NCBI GenBank assembly: GCA_902489475.1
Contig: CABUAH010000001.1
Span: forward strand, 53,700-117,699
Direction of reading: 5' to 3'
DNA length: 64,000 bases
DNA from: an uncultured Oscillospiraceae bacterium
GTDB taxonomy: Bacteria > Bacillota > Clostridia > Oscillospirales > Ruminococcaceae
A program made the translations under genes and the position numbers. The notes below the pieces were generated by a model that searched no databases, was not told where the DNA came from, and worked only from the letters and a program-made list of their open reading frames with translations. Below, piece after piece: positions 37,368-46,080 of this stretch. How positions within the stretch are numbered: the first letter of the stretch is position 1; each line of letters begins with the position of its first letter.

Positions 37368-38534
37368 ATGAAAAAAATACTGACTGTACTAATTGCAACC
37401 TTAGTTTTGTTTAATCTGCCGGCATTGTATGCTTATGCAGACGGAAGTGTATATGCATCAAAAAGTCAAAACACGCTGTCGGTTTCAGCAGATAAATATG
37501 CAATAATTGAAACTGATACTAAAACCTTTCTGGCAGGCAGCGGGTCTTATGAAACATTTGCTGCGTCACATTTTACAAAGCTTATGACGCTTTTGCTGGT
37601 GAGCGAAAAAATAGACGATAAAAGCTTGTCGCTTGACAATGTCGTTACTGTAAGCGAATATGCCAATTCACAGCAGGGCTCGCAGGTTTGGCTTGACAAG
37701 GGTGAAAAAATAACAGTTTTGGAGCTTGTAAAAGCAGTTACTGTCGGGAATGCAAATGATGCTTGTGTTGCGCTTAGTGAAACAGTTGACAAAAAAATAT
37801 CCGGGTTTGTTTCAAAAATGAATGCCAAGGCAAAAAAACTGGGAATGATAAATACAGTTTATGCAGATTGTACAGGTGAATCTAACGACAATGTGACAAC
37901 TGTTCACGATACGGCAATTTTGGCCTCTGAGCTTTTAAAATACGAATACTTACAAGAATATCTAACAACATGGAGAGATTATATAGGCGAAAAAAAGTCT
38001 GAAGTTGTAAATCAAAATACACTGGTCAAAAGCTATAATGGAATTACAGGTCTTAAAGCATGCGTGAGCGCACAGGGAGTTAATATGATAACGGCAAGCG
38101 CCAAGAGGGGAGATATGTCAATTGTTTGCGTAGCAGTCGGCTGTTCAAGTAAAGATGCAAGGGCAAGCGATGCAAGAAGCCTGCTCGACTATGCATTTGA
38201 AAGCTTTTTTGTTTATACTCCAAAGATAGATGAAAAGCTGCTTGATGATGTAAAAGTAGTCCACGGAGATGAAAAGAGCGTTGGGGTTTCACTTTCAAAG
38301 CCGTTAAAGCTTATTATCAAAAGAGGAACAGAGTCTGCACTTGAGGTTGAGACGAGTCGTGAGGAAAGTGTAGAAGCACCTAAGAAGAAGGGTGAAAAAG
38401 TGGGGAATATAACTGTAAAAAGCGGTGAAAAAATTGTGTTTTCCTCGGATATTGAGCTTTCTTCGGACGCAGAGAAGATAACTGTATTCAAAGCATTTTT
38501 AAAGCTTATATATTCGCTTACGGGAAAAATATGA
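37368..38534 (+). CDS. Secreted D-alanyl-D-alanine carboxypeptidase homologue without catalytic motifs
   Basis: A 388-residue exported protein of peptidase family S11 (DacF/PBP5-like): signal peptide to about residue 25, penicillin-binding fold at about 35-275, then a beta-rich C-terminal domain and a hydrophobic tail. The fold wording is clear (FTKLMTLLLVSEKI, NDACVALSE, AKKLGMINTVYADCTG, SLLDYAF). But the active-site serine of SxxK is His68 (HFTK), SxN is Asn128-Ala-Asn130, and KTG is Lys230-Ala-Cys232. All three motifs have lost required residues, so peptidase activity is not expected; muropeptide binding or a sporulation-associated scaffold role is possible. GGAGG precedes the ATG. Confidence 0.8.
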   Translation: MKKILTVLIATLVLFNLPALYAYADGSVYASKSQNTLSVSADKYAIIETDTKTFLAGSGSYETFAASHFTKLMTLLLVSEKIDDKSLSLDNVVTVSEYANSQQGSQVWLDKGEKITVLELVKAVTVGNANDACVALSETVDKKISGFVSKMNAKAKKLGMINTVYADCTGESNDNVTTVHDTAILASELLKYEYLQEYLTTWRDYIGEKKSEVVNQNTLVKSYNGITGLKACVSAQGVNMITASAKRGDMSIVCVAVGCSSKDARASDARSLLDYAFESFFVYTPKIDEKLLDDVKVVHGDEKSVGVSLSKPLKLIIKRGTESALEVETSREESVEAPKKKGEKVGNITVKSGEKIVFSSDIELSSDAEKITVFKAFLKLIYSLTGKI

Positions 38535-38562
38535 AAAATCAATAACAATTTAAAAAAAGGAC

Positions 38563-38591
38563 TTGAAAAAAAGTGTAAATTATAGTATGAT
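38563..38591 (+). promoter_or_regulatory. Promoter for pgi
   Basis: TTGAAA at 38563-38568, 17-base spacer, TATGAT at 38586-38591; leader of about 108 bases containing a weak A/T-rich hairpin near 38641-38670. Confidence 0.65.
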
Positions 38592-38705
38592 ATTTATATG
38601 TAAAAGGCTGGTATTATCTATCTTACAAAAATGTTTGAAAGCGGTAAATAAAGATTTATCTTTGCCTTTTAATATTTAATGTAATAATCGGAAAGGATGT
38701 TTTTA

Positions 38706-40037
38706 GTGGCTGTTAAATTAAACACAAAGTACCTTGAGAATTTTGTTTCGGAGCATGAGCTTGAGGGTGCGAAATCACAAATAACTGCTGCTCATAATTT
38801 AATTGAGACAAGATCGGGACAGGGAAACGATTTTCTCGGATGGGTTGATCTTCCTGTAGATTACGATAAAGAAGAATTTGCAAGAATTAAGGTTGCTGCT
38901 GAAAAGATAAAGCAAAAAGCTGATATTCTTATAGTAATCGGAATCGGAGGCTCTTACCTTGGCGCAAGAGCGGCAATCGAGCTTTTAAAATCTCCGTTTT
39001 ACAATAATATGAAAAAAGATACGCCTGATATCTATTATGTCGGAAACAGTATCAGCCCGACATACTTAAACGAGGTCCTTTCAATTTGTGAGGGCAAGGA
39101 TATTTGCGTAAATGTTATTTCAAAGTCGGGTACAACGACCGAGCCTGCTTTGGCGTTTAGAATTTTCAAGAAATTAGTTGAAGATAAGTACGGAAAAGAA
39201 GAGGCGAAGGAGAGAATCTTTGCCACAACAGATAAGGCAAGAGGAACTTTAAAGGAGCTTTCCGACAAGGAAGGATATGAAACCTTTACAATCGCAGATG
39301 ACGTAGGAGGAAGATTCTCCGTTCTTACAGCAGTAGGACTTTTGCCGATAGCTGTTGCAGGTTGTGATATTGACAAGATCATGCAGGGTGCGGCTGCTGC
39401 TAGAGAAAGATATTCAAAGGATGACGGAAACGATTGCTATACTTATGCGGCGCTCAGAAATATTCTTTACCGCAAGGGCAAGAGCGTTGAAATGCTAGTT
39501 TCTTATGATCCGAGCTTTACGATGATGGCTGAATGGTTTAAACAGCTTTACGGCGAGAGCGAGGGTAAGGATAATAAGGGCATTTTCCCGTCTTCCGCAA
39601 CATTTTCAACAGATCTTCATTCTTTGGGACAGTTTATTCAGGACGGTTCAAGAGTAATGTTTGAAACGGTTGTTGACATTAAAAATCCTAAGCAGGATCT
39701 GTTCTTAGAGAGTGATGATAAAAACCTTGACGGACTTAATTTCCTGTCAAATCAGAATATGTCCGTTGTAAACAGAAAGGCTTTTGAGGGTACTGTTTTG
39801 GCTCATACTGAAGGCGGCGTTCCGAATATTGTAATTGAGGTTGACGCACTTGATGAAGAGAACTTCGGAGAGCTTGTATATTTCTTTGAAAAGGCATGTG
39901 CAATTTCCGGATATATGCTTGGAGTTAACCCGTTTAATCAGCCGGGAGTAGAAAGCTACAAGAAAAATATGTTTGCACTTTTAGGAAAGCCTGGCTACGA
40001 GGACGCAAAGGCTGCCTTAGAAGCTAAACTTAAGTAA
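38706..40037 (+). CDS. pgi: Glucose-6-phosphate isomerase
   Basis: Interconverts glucose-6-phosphate and fructose-6-phosphate, linking glycolysis and glycogen synthesis. GTG 38706 is chosen because GAAAGGAT lies about eight bases upstream and the family begins [10 protein letters not shown]; an ATG three codons earlier overlaps that site. The 443 residues are the short bacterial form. [19 protein letters not shown] and [19 protein letters not shown] are the sugar-phosphate signatures, and the C-terminal [14 protein letters not shown] carries the catalytic Lys. Confidence 0.95.
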   Translation: MAVKLNTKYLENFVSEHELEGAKSQITAAHNLIETRSGQGNDFLGWVDLPVDYDKEEFARIKVAAEKIKQKADILIVIGIGGSYLGARAAIELLKSPFYNNMKKDTPDIYYVGNSISPTYLNEVLSICEGKDICVNVISKSGTTTEPALAFRIFKKLVEDKYGKEEAKERIFATTDKARGTLKELSDKEGYETFTIADDVGGRFSVLTAVGLLPIAVAGCDIDKIMQGAAAARERYSKDDGNDCYTYAALRNILYRKGKSVEMLVSYDPSFTMMAEWFKQLYGESEGKDNKGIFPSSATFSTDLHSLGQFIQDGSRVMFETVVDIKNPKQDLFLESDDKNLDGLNFLSNQNMSVVNRKAFEGTVLAHTEGGVPNIVIEVDALDEENFGELVYFFEKACAISGYMLGVNPFNQPGVESYKKNMFALLGKPGYEDAKAALEAKLK

Positions 40038-40106
40038 GGCGCATACAGGATAATCTCCTGTTAATATAAAAAATGCCTATAAGGGGCGGAATGGAGCGTA
40101 AAAATT

Positions 40107-40511
40107 ATGATAAAAATCATTACAGGAAAAAGAGGAACCGGAAAAACTAAGATTTTGGTTGATAACATTAAAGAAGCCGTTGAAAATGCAACAGGCGATG
40201 TTGTATGTATCGAAAGAGGAATGAAGCTTACATACGACATTCCTCATAAGGTAAGACTTGTAGACGCTGAGGAATACGGAATTGTAGGATTTGATACATT
40301 CTACGGATTTATCACCGGAATGCTTGCCGGAAACTATGATATTCAGGAAGTTTTCGTTGACGGTATTTTAAAAATCGGCGGAAGAAATTATGATGAGCTT
40401 GGAGCTATGTTTGAGAAGCTCGCAATGGTTGCCAAGGACGTAGTAGTTACCTTTACAGTATCTGCTGACCTTGATGAGCTTCCTGCAAAAGTAAAAGCTT
40501 TCATGAAGTAA
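40107..40511 (+). CDS. Small P-loop protein of unknown function
   Basis: A 134-residue protein starting with a Walker A motif GKRGTGKT at 7-14. A hydrophobic strand ending in Asp (EVFVDG, near 82-87) could be Walker B, followed by a helix and two short strands. It is too small for an AAA+ or full RecA core and has no transmembrane or secretion signal. The family is not one I can name, although the sequence is regular and well expressed-looking (GGGGCGGAATGG before the ATG). It lies 69 bases after pgi and might be co-transcribed. Function unassigned. Confidence 0.75.
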   Translation: MIKIITGKRGTGKTKILVDNIKEAVENATGDVVCIERGMKLTYDIPHKVRLVDAEEYGIVGFDTFYGFITGMLAGNYDIQEVFVDGILKIGGRNYDELGAMFEKLAMVAKDVVVTFTVSADLDELPAKVKAFMK

Positions 40512-40545
40512 ATTCTGATATTTTAGAATTAAATCGGAAAAAGTA

Positions 40546-40574
40546 TTGACAATACTTTTCAAATTAGTTATAAT
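40546..40574 (+). promoter_or_regulatory. Consensus promoter for yceD-rpmF
   Basis: TTGACA at 40546-40551, 17-base spacer, TATAAT at 40569-40574: a full SigA consensus, with a leader of only about 20 bases, fitting high expression of a ribosomal protein gene. Confidence 0.9.
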
Positions 40575-40601
40575 TATCTTTGTGACATTTGGGGTGATAA
40601 G

Positions 40602-41057
40602 ATGAAGCTTATGCTTAAAGAGCTGTTTGAGGTAGTTTCTTCACAGCGTGAGATAGACGGTTTTGTCACTTCGGACGAGCTTGTTTTGCCTCAAGGCTAT
40701 TCGCTTAAAGAACCGGTTGCGGTAAAGGGACGGGTTTTTAATCGTGCCGGAATCGTAACTCTTGAGTACAAGCTAACGGCTCCGATGACGCTTGTTTGCG
40801 ACAGATGTCTTGATGAGTTTGAGAATGTATATGAATATGATTTTTCTCACATTCTTGTTACGCATTTAAGTAACGAAGAAGCCGGTGAGGATTACGTTTT
40901 ATGCAAGGATAACATTCTTGATCTTGATGAGTTGGCTATTTCTGATTTATTGTTGCAGCTGCCTTCAAAGATTTTATGTAAGGAAGACTGCAAGGGCTTA
41001 TGCTTTGTTTGCGGACAAAACCTGAACGAAGCGACTTGCGAATGCTCAAAGAGTTAA
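40602..41057 (+). CDS. yceD: YceD family protein (DUF177)
   Basis: A 151-residue member of the family almost always found immediately before rpmF and implicated in 23S rRNA accumulation. Visible are CDRCLDEFENVYEYDFSHILV at about 68 onward and a C-terminal cysteine cluster (CKEDCKGLCFVCGQNLNEATCEC) that could bind zinc. GGGGTG precedes the ATG. rpmF follows after 50 bases. Confidence 0.9.
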   Translation: MKLMLKELFEVVSSQREIDGFVTSDELVLPQGYSLKEPVAVKGRVFNRAGIVTLEYKLTAPMTLVCDRCLDEFENVYEYDFSHILVTHLSNEEAGEDYVLCKDNILDLDELAISDLLLQLPSKILCKEDCKGLCFVCGQNLNEATCECSKS

Positions 41058-41107
41058 TAGCCGCAGCAATAATTATTTAAAAGTAACCTAAGAGGAGGTG
41101 CCCGAAA

Positions 41108-41293
41108 ATGGCAGTACCAAAGAGAAAGGTATCTAAGGCAAGAAGAGATAAAAGACGCTCTAATGTCTGGAAGTTAAACCCACCTGCATTATGCAAATGC
41201 TCACATTGCGGAGAGCTTACAGCTCCACATAAGGTTTGCAAGAATTGCGGATATTATAAGGGTGTTGAAGTAATTCACATGGAAGAAGCTTAA
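41108..41293 (+). CDS. rpmF: 50S ribosomal protein L32
   Basis: A 61-residue protein with the conserved start MAVPKRKVSKARRDKRRS and a zinc ribbon formed by CSHC and CKNC, so this is the zinc-containing C+ form rather than the zinc-free paralogue. AGGAGGTG is a near-perfect ribosome binding site. It is followed by a strong terminator. Confidence 0.97.
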   Translation: MAVPKRKVSKARRDKRRSNVWKLNPPALCKCSHCGELTAPHKVCKNCGYYKGVEVIHMEEA

Positions 41294-41303
41294 TCGCTTT
41301 AAG

Positions 41304-41338
41304 GCAGAGGTGGACGGTAATTCATCTCTGCTTTTTTC
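41304..41338 (+). terminator. Intrinsic terminator after rpmF
   Basis: GCAGAG (41304-41309) pairs with CTCTGC (41326-41331), extended with TG/CA across a bulge, followed by TTTTTTCTT. Confidence 0.87.
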
Positions 41339-41383
41339 TTAGCTAAAGATTTCTGAATATTTAATTTTTTTAGGAGGGATGTT

Positions 41384-42712
41384 ATGGCATTGCCTTTAGT
41401 TGCTATTGTCGGCAGGCCTAATGTCGGGAAATCCACGCTTTTTAACAAGCTTATAGGACAGCGCCTTTCAATAGTTGAGGATACACCGGGTGTTACAAGA
41501 GATAGAATATATGCTAAATGCGAATGGTTATCAAAGTCATTTATGCTGGTGGACACCGGGGGAATTGAGCCTAAGACAGACGATATTATTTTGTCGCAGA
41601 TGAAAAGGCAGGCACAGCTTGCAATTGAAAGAGCAGAAGTTATAATTTTTGTAACTGATTTGCGAAGCGGAGTTACCGCAAACGATCTTGATGTAGCTAA
41701 TATGCTTTTAAAATCCGGAAAGCCTATAGTGCTTTGCGTTAATAAATGTGACGGAGTAGGGGAAGTTCCGCCGGAGTTTTATGAGTTTTACAATTTAGGA
41801 CTCGGAGATCCGATTGCCGTTTCATCTGTCCACGGACACGGTACGGGCGATTTGCTTGACGCCGTGCTGGAGAATATGCCTGAATTGGAAGAATACGATG
41901 ATTCTGACGCAGTAAAGGTTGCAGTTATCGGAAAACCTAATGTAGGTAAATCGTCAATCATAAATAAACTCTGCGGTGAGGAAAGAGTGATCGTGTCTGA
42001 TATTGCGGGAACTACAAGAGATGCAACCGACACGGAGATCGAAAATGAAAAGGGACGGTTTGTTTTTATCGACACAGCCGGAATAAGAAAAAAATCAAAG
42101 GTTTTAGAATCTATCGAAAAATACAGCGTTTTGCGTTCGTATATGGCTGTTGACAGAGCGGATGTTGCAGTAATTGTAATTGATGCAACCGAGGGCTTTA
42201 CCGAGCAGGATTCTAAAGTTGCAGGATATGCGCATGAACAGGGTAAGGCGTGTGTTGTTGCGGTAAATAAATGGGACGCTGTGGAGAAACAGACAGGTAC
42301 TATGAACGAGTTTACCAAAAAGCTTCAAAATGATTTTTCATTTATGTCATATGTTCCGTTTGTATTTGTTTCAGCTAAAACAGGTCAGCGTCTTGACAAG
42401 CTGCTTGACAAAATATTATTTGTTGCAGAGCAAAACTCTATAAGAATTTCGACCGGAAAGCTCAACGATATTTTGGCATATGCTACAAACAGAGTTCAGC
42501 CGCCGAGCGATAAAGGAAAGCGTTTGAAAATATATTATATGACCCAAGCGTCTACTAAACCACCTACATTTGTAACCTTTGTAAACAGAAAGGATCTTTT
42601 TCATTTTTCATATCAGCGATATATAGAAAATCAAATAAGGGAAACCTTTTCTCTTGAGGGAACTCCGATAAGATTTGTCATAAGAGAAAGGGCAAGAGAC
42701 GACGTAAAATAG
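41384..42712 (+). CDS. der: Ribosome biogenesis GTPase Der (EngA)
   Basis: Double-GTPase assembly factor of the 50S subunit. The first G domain has GRPNVGKS at 10-17 and VDTGG; the second, from about residue 180, has GKPNVGKSSIINKL, DTAGIRKKS and NKWD. A KH-like C-terminal domain ends the 442 residues. AGGAGGGATGTT precedes the ATG. It heads der-plsY-gpsA, a common Clostridia cluster. Confidence 0.96.
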   Translation: MALPLVAIVGRPNVGKSTLFNKLIGQRLSIVEDTPGVTRDRIYAKCEWLSKSFMLVDTGGIEPKTDDIILSQMKRQAQLAIERAEVIIFVTDLRSGVTANDLDVANMLLKSGKPIVLCVNKCDGVGEVPPEFYEFYNLGLGDPIAVSSVHGHGTGDLLDAVLENMPELEEYDDSDAVKVAVIGKPNVGKSSIINKLCGEERVIVSDIAGTTRDATDTEIENEKGRFVFIDTAGIRKKSKVLESIEKYSVLRSYMAVDRADVAVIVIDATEGFTEQDSKVAGYAHEQGKACVVAVNKWDAVEKQTGTMNEFTKKLQNDFSFMSYVPFVFVSAKTGQRLDKLLDKILFVAEQNSIRISTGKLNDILAYATNRVQPPSDKGKRLKIYYMTQASTKPPTFVTFVNRKDLFHFSYQRYIENQIRETFSLEGTPIRFVIRERARDDVK

Positions 42713-42738
42713 ATAATTAGGTTAAGGGGGTAAATATA

Positions 42739-43395
42739 ATGAGTTTATCTCAGATTTTAGCGCTTGTAATAGTGTTTGTCGCAGCATATCTTTTCGGAAG
42801 CTTAAATTCGGCAATAATAGTATGCAAGCTGCTAAAGCACGATGATATCAGAAAATACGGAAGTAAAAATGCAGGACTTACAAATGTTTTAAGAACGTAT
42901 GGAAAGTCGGTTGCGCTTATAACCTTGCTATGCGATCTTTTTAAAGGTATTTTTGCTGTTACTTTGGCAAAAACTATTGTTGGAAACATGCTTGGAATTG
43001 TTTATTTCGGAGAGTATCTTTTTATTGGATATGTGGCAGGTCTTGCGGTTGTACTAGGCCATGTTTTTCCTATATATTACGGATTTCGAGGCGGAAAGGG
43101 AGTTTTGACCTCATGTACAACAATGCTTGCGATTGATCCTCTGAGTATGTCCATTGCGCTTTTGGTGTTTATTGTTGTGGTGATATTAACAAGATATGTA
43201 TCTTTAGGTTCTATAATAGCAGCAGCTGTATATCCCATTGCAACGCTTATTACTCAGCTTTTGCTTGGCACCAAGGGAGTGCTTATAAATACAGCTTTTG
43301 CAGGTATGCTGGCGCTGATTGTAATAATTAAGCATCGCACGAATATAATCAGACTTGTAAAGGGAACGGAAAATAAGCTTGCACTAAAAAAATAA
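42739..43395 (+). CDS. plsY: Acyl-phosphate:glycerol-3-phosphate acyltransferase PlsY
   Basis: Integral membrane enzyme making 1-acyl-glycerol-3-phosphate, the first step of phospholipid synthesis. The 218 residues have about five hydrophobic segments and the conserved loops GSLNSAIIVCKLL, GSKNAGLTNVLRTYG and GHVFPIYYGFRGGKGVLT. AAGGGGG precedes the ATG. The gpsA gene that provides its glycerol-3-phosphate substrate follows after 21 bases. Confidence 0.95.
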   Translation: MSLSQILALVIVFVAAYLFGSLNSAIIVCKLLKHDDIRKYGSKNAGLTNVLRTYGKSVALITLLCDLFKGIFAVTLAKTIVGNMLGIVYFGEYLFIGYVAGLAVVLGHVFPIYYGFRGGKGVLTSCTTMLAIDPLSMSIALLVFIVVVILTRYVSLGSIIAAAVYPIATLITQLLLGTKGVLINTAFAGMLALIVIIKHRTNIIRLVKGTENKLALKK

Positions 43396-43416
43396 TCGTA
43401 ATGTTGAGGTGATATT

Positions 43417-44400
43417 ATGGCGAATATAGTGATTTTAGGATCAGGCGGTTTTGGTTTATCACTTGCGGTGCTGTGTCATAACAGAGGACATAATGTTTGC
43501 GTATGGTCTAAGTTTAAAGACGAGATAGATACTATAAAAAGAACAGGCGAGCTGAAAGCAAAACTTCCGGGAGTAATGATTCCGGAAGAAATAGAACTTA
43601 CAACCGATATATCCTGTGCTAAGGGCAAGGATATAGTGGTCGTTGGAATTCCGTCTGCATTCGTAAGAAGCGTTTGCCTTGAGGCGGCAGAATTTATTGA
43701 TAAAAAAGCCGTTATTGTAAGCACTGCCAAAGGTATTGAAGATGGAAGTCTTAAGCGAATGAGCGAGGTTGTGAGTGAGTGTATTCCAAACAACACCGTT
43801 GTTGCTCTGACAGGTCCTTCTCATGCCGAGGAGATTGCAAGGGGAATACCTACTCTTATAGTTGCTGCCTGTGAAGATTTATCAACTGCTGTGTATGTTC
43901 AAAAGGAGCTTTCGAGTGAAACTTTGAGAATATATACAAGCGAGGATGTAATTGGCTGTGAAATCGGCGGGGCACTTAAAAATATTATAGCTCTTGCCGC
44001 AGGAATATGCGATGGAATGGGATATGGCGACAATACAAAAGCGGCTCTTATGACCAGAGGATTAAGCGAAATAAGACGTCTTGGAATTGCAATGGGTGGA
44101 AAGAGCGAAACATTTTCGGGACTTACAGGAATCGGTGATTTGATTGTCACCTGTACGAGTATGCATTCAAGAAACAGAAGAGCCGGAATCTTGATCGGAG
44201 AAGGAGTGGCTGTTTCGGATGCAATAAGAAGAGTTGGTACGGTAGAGGGTTATTACTGTGCAAAGACAGCGTATGAGTTGTCGAAAAAGCTTGGTGTAGA
44301 AATGCCGATAACCCAACAGCTTTACAATGTTTTAGAAAATGGAAAGGATGCTTTTACAAGTCTTAAAGAGCTTATGTTAAGACCAAGAGTATCGGAATAA
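43417..44400 (+). CDS. gpsA: Glycerol-3-phosphate dehydrogenase [NAD(P)+]
   Basis: Reduces dihydroxyacetone phosphate to sn-glycerol-3-phosphate for lipid synthesis. The 327 residues open with the Rossmann loop GSGGFGLSLA (7-16); GPSHAEEIARGIPT and the catalytic lysine region GCEIGGALKNIIALAAGI follow. TGAGGTG precedes the ATG. It ends the der-plsY-gpsA unit, with a terminator directly after. Confidence 0.96.
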   Translation: MANIVILGSGGFGLSLAVLCHNRGHNVCVWSKFKDEIDTIKRTGELKAKLPGVMIPEEIELTTDISCAKGKDIVVVGIPSAFVRSVCLEAAEFIDKKAVIVSTAKGIEDGSLKRMSEVVSECIPNNTVVALTGPSHAEEIARGIPTLIVAACEDLSTAVYVQKELSSETLRIYTSEDVIGCEIGGALKNIIALAAGICDGMGYGDNTKAALMTRGLSEIRRLGIAMGGKSETFSGLTGIGDLIVTCTSMHSRNRRAGILIGEGVAVSDAIRRVGTVEGYYCAKTAYELSKKLGVEMPITQQLYNVLENGKDAFTSLKELMLRPRVSE

Positions 44401-44414
44401 TACGGTTTATTACT

Positions 44415-44450
44415 TTGCGAAGGCAAAAATATTGTCTTCGCAATTTTTGT
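44415..44450 (+). terminator. Intrinsic terminator after gpsA
   Basis: TTGCGAAG (44415-44422) pairs with CTTCGCAA (44436-44443), then TTTTTGTTT. Confidence 0.85.
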
Positions 44451-44470
44451 TTCACATAGGAAAAATCTTC

Positions 44471-44499
44471 TTTACAAAAATAGCTTTGTATGGTATACT
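44471..44499 (+). promoter_or_regulatory. Promoter for the pyrH-frr-uppS cluster
   Basis: TTTACA at 44471-44476, 17-base spacer, TATACT at 44494-44499; start near 44506, leaving a leader of about 120 bases. Confidence 0.65.
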
Positions 44500-44505
44500 T
44501 ATACG

Positions 44506-44626
44506 AAAGGAATATAGGGCTTGAATAAGGAAATTTAAGCCTCTCGACGGACGTTAAAATGCAGGGAATCTTGTCCAAGTTCAATTGCAATGTTTTAAAA
44601 ATTATGAAAGAGAGATGTGGTGCATT
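44506..44626 (+). other. Structured pyrH leader of unknown type
   Basis: Two candidate hairpins: GGCTT against AAGCC, then GGAC against GTCC enclosing GTTAAAATGCAGGGAATCTT. There is no terminator and the sequence matches no riboswitch consensus I can recall. It could be a translational control element for UMP kinase or simply a long leader. Confidence 0.35.
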
Positions 44627-45331
44627 ATGGAACCTTATTACAAAAGAATTCTTTTAAAGCTTAGCGGAGAAGCGCTTGCAGGCGATAAAAAATCAGGACT
44701 TGATTATGATGTTATAACAGCCTTCGGAAAAAGCATAAAAAAATGTGTTGATGCAGGCGTTGAAGTCGGTATTGTTGTAGGCGGCGGAAACTTTTGGAGA
44801 GGTCGTTCGAGCGGAGCGATGGACAGAACAAGGGCTGATCACATAGGAATGCTCGCAACAACAATGAATGCGCTTGCTGTTGCCGACGGACTTGAAAATT
44901 TGGGAGTTGAGGTAAGAGTTCAGACGGCTATATCAATGCGGGAGGTTGCAGAGCCTTATATAAGGAACAGAGCAATGCGGCACTTTGAAAAGGGAAGAGT
45001 AGTAATATTCGGCTGCGGAACAGGAAATCCATTTTTCTCAACGGATACTGCGGCTGCACTCAGAGCGGCTGAAATTGAAGCAGACATAATTTTAAAAGCA
45101 ACTATGGTTGACGGAGTATATGATAAGGATCCGCATAAGTACGATGACGCAGTTAAGTACGACACCATAAGTTTTAATGATATACTTGCGAAGAATCTTG
45201 CTGTTATGGATTCTACAGCAGCGGCACTTTGTAAGGACAACGGTATTCCGATTTTGGTATTTAATTTAGAAAAACCTGATAATATCTACGATGCATGTAT
45301 GGGTAAAAGCGTAGGTACAATCGTAAAATAA
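44627..45331 (+). CDS. pyrH: UMP kinase
   Basis: Phosphorylates UMP to UDP; hexameric amino-acid-kinase fold. The start [19 protein letters not shown] is preferred because the family begins a few residues before [12 protein letters not shown]. The upstream in-frame TTG adds residues with no counterpart. [25 protein letters not shown] and [17 protein letters not shown] motifs are present in 234 residues. The RBS (GAGAG) is far from the start, so translation may be weak or regulated by the leader. It is separated from frr by a multi-hairpin repeat instead of the usual short gap. Confidence 0.95.
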   Translation: MEPYYKRILLKLSGEALAGDKKSGLDYDVITAFGKSIKKCVDAGVEVGIVVGGGNFWRGRSSGAMDRTRADHIGMLATTMNALAVADGLENLGVEVRVQTAISMREVAEPYIRNRAMRHFEKGRVVIFGCGTGNPFFSTDTAAALRAAEIEADIILKATMVDGVYDKDPHKYDDAVKYDTISFNDILAKNLAVMDSTAAALCKDNGIPILVFNLEKPDNIYDACMGKSVGTIVK

Positions 45332-45333
45332 TC

Positions 45334-45500
45334 TAAGTGCAAATGTCCCCCACCTCTAAGGCGGCGGGAGACATTTCAGAATTTCAGTGGGAGGAATAAT
45401 CTCCCACTGAAACCCTGAGGAGCTAACGCTCCCGACACTGATTGCAATCGGTTGCAAGCTCTGCTCCTTGCAAGCAAAGCAGAGCGTTGCTCCGATTTAA
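45334..45500 (+). repeat. Dispersed multi-hairpin repeat, type A copy 2
   Basis: Same architecture as 5702-5868: CCCC.. against GGCGGG, TTTCAGTGGGAG against CTCCCACTGAAA (perfect), GGAGC-taac-GCTCC, and the terminal CTCTGCT/AGCAGAG hairpin. It starts three bases after the pyrH stop and ends 25 bases before the frr ATG, so it lies inside a normally compact operon. Confidence 0.87.
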
Positions 45501-45525
45501 AATAATTTTGACGGAGGAAACTACA

Positions 45526-46080
45526 ATGAAAGAAGCAATTAATAAGTGTGAATCTAAAATGAACAAATCAATCGACGCTTTAAAAAATGAGTTTGCGTCA
45601 ATAAGAGCAGGAAGAGCTAACCCTGCAATTCTTGATAGGGTTTTAGTCGATTATTACGGCGCTCCTACTCCGATTAACCAGATGGCAGCGGTTTCTGTAA
45701 GCGAAGCGAGAGTGCTTGTAATACAGCCTTGGGATAAGACAACATTAAAACCGATTGAAAAGGCTATTCAAGCTTCTGACATCGGAATCAATCCGACCAA
45801 CGACGGAAATGTACTAAGACTTACATTCCCACAGCTCACAGAGGAGAGAAGAAAAGAGCTTGTTAAGGATATAAAGAAAATGGGCGAGGAGTCTAAGGTA
45901 GGCATTAGAAATATCCGCCGTGATGCAATGGAGAAGCTCAAGGCTCTCAAGAAGGACAACTCTATTACAGAGGATGAACAGAAGGACGGAGAAAAGAAAA
46001 TTCAGAATCTAACTGATAATTTTGTAAAGAAAATTGATTCTTTAGTTGCTGACAAGGAAAAAGAGGTTCTTTCTATCTAA
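45526..46080 (+). CDS. frr: Ribosome recycling factor
   Basis: Splits post-termination ribosomes with EF-G. The ATG at 45526 has ACGGAGG upstream and the standard start MKEAINKCESKMNKSIDALKNEFASIRAGRANPAIL; 184 residues. An in-frame extension upstream runs into the repeat element and is not real. PLxxxTEERRKEL-type motif (FPQLTEERRKELVKDIKKMGEE) is present. Its stop overlaps the uppS ATG by one base. Confidence 0.97.
   Translation: MKEAINKCESKMNKSIDALKNEFASIRAGRANPAILDRVLVDYYGAPTPINQMAAVSVSEARVLVIQPWDKTTLKPIEKAIQASDIGINPTNDGNVLRLTFPQLTEERRKELVKDIKKMGEESKVGIRNIRRDAMEKLKALKKDNSITEDEQKDGEKKIQNLTDNFVKKIDSLVADKEKEVLSI

Noticed and set aside
41788..42318. Long reverse-strand open frame inside der
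   Set aside because: It is a shadow of the der reading frame without RBS or coding character.
45442..45525. Amino-terminal extension of frr beginning inside the hairpin repeat
   Set aside because: The frame runs through repeat DNA, and ATG 45526 has a strong GGAGG and the standard RRF start.
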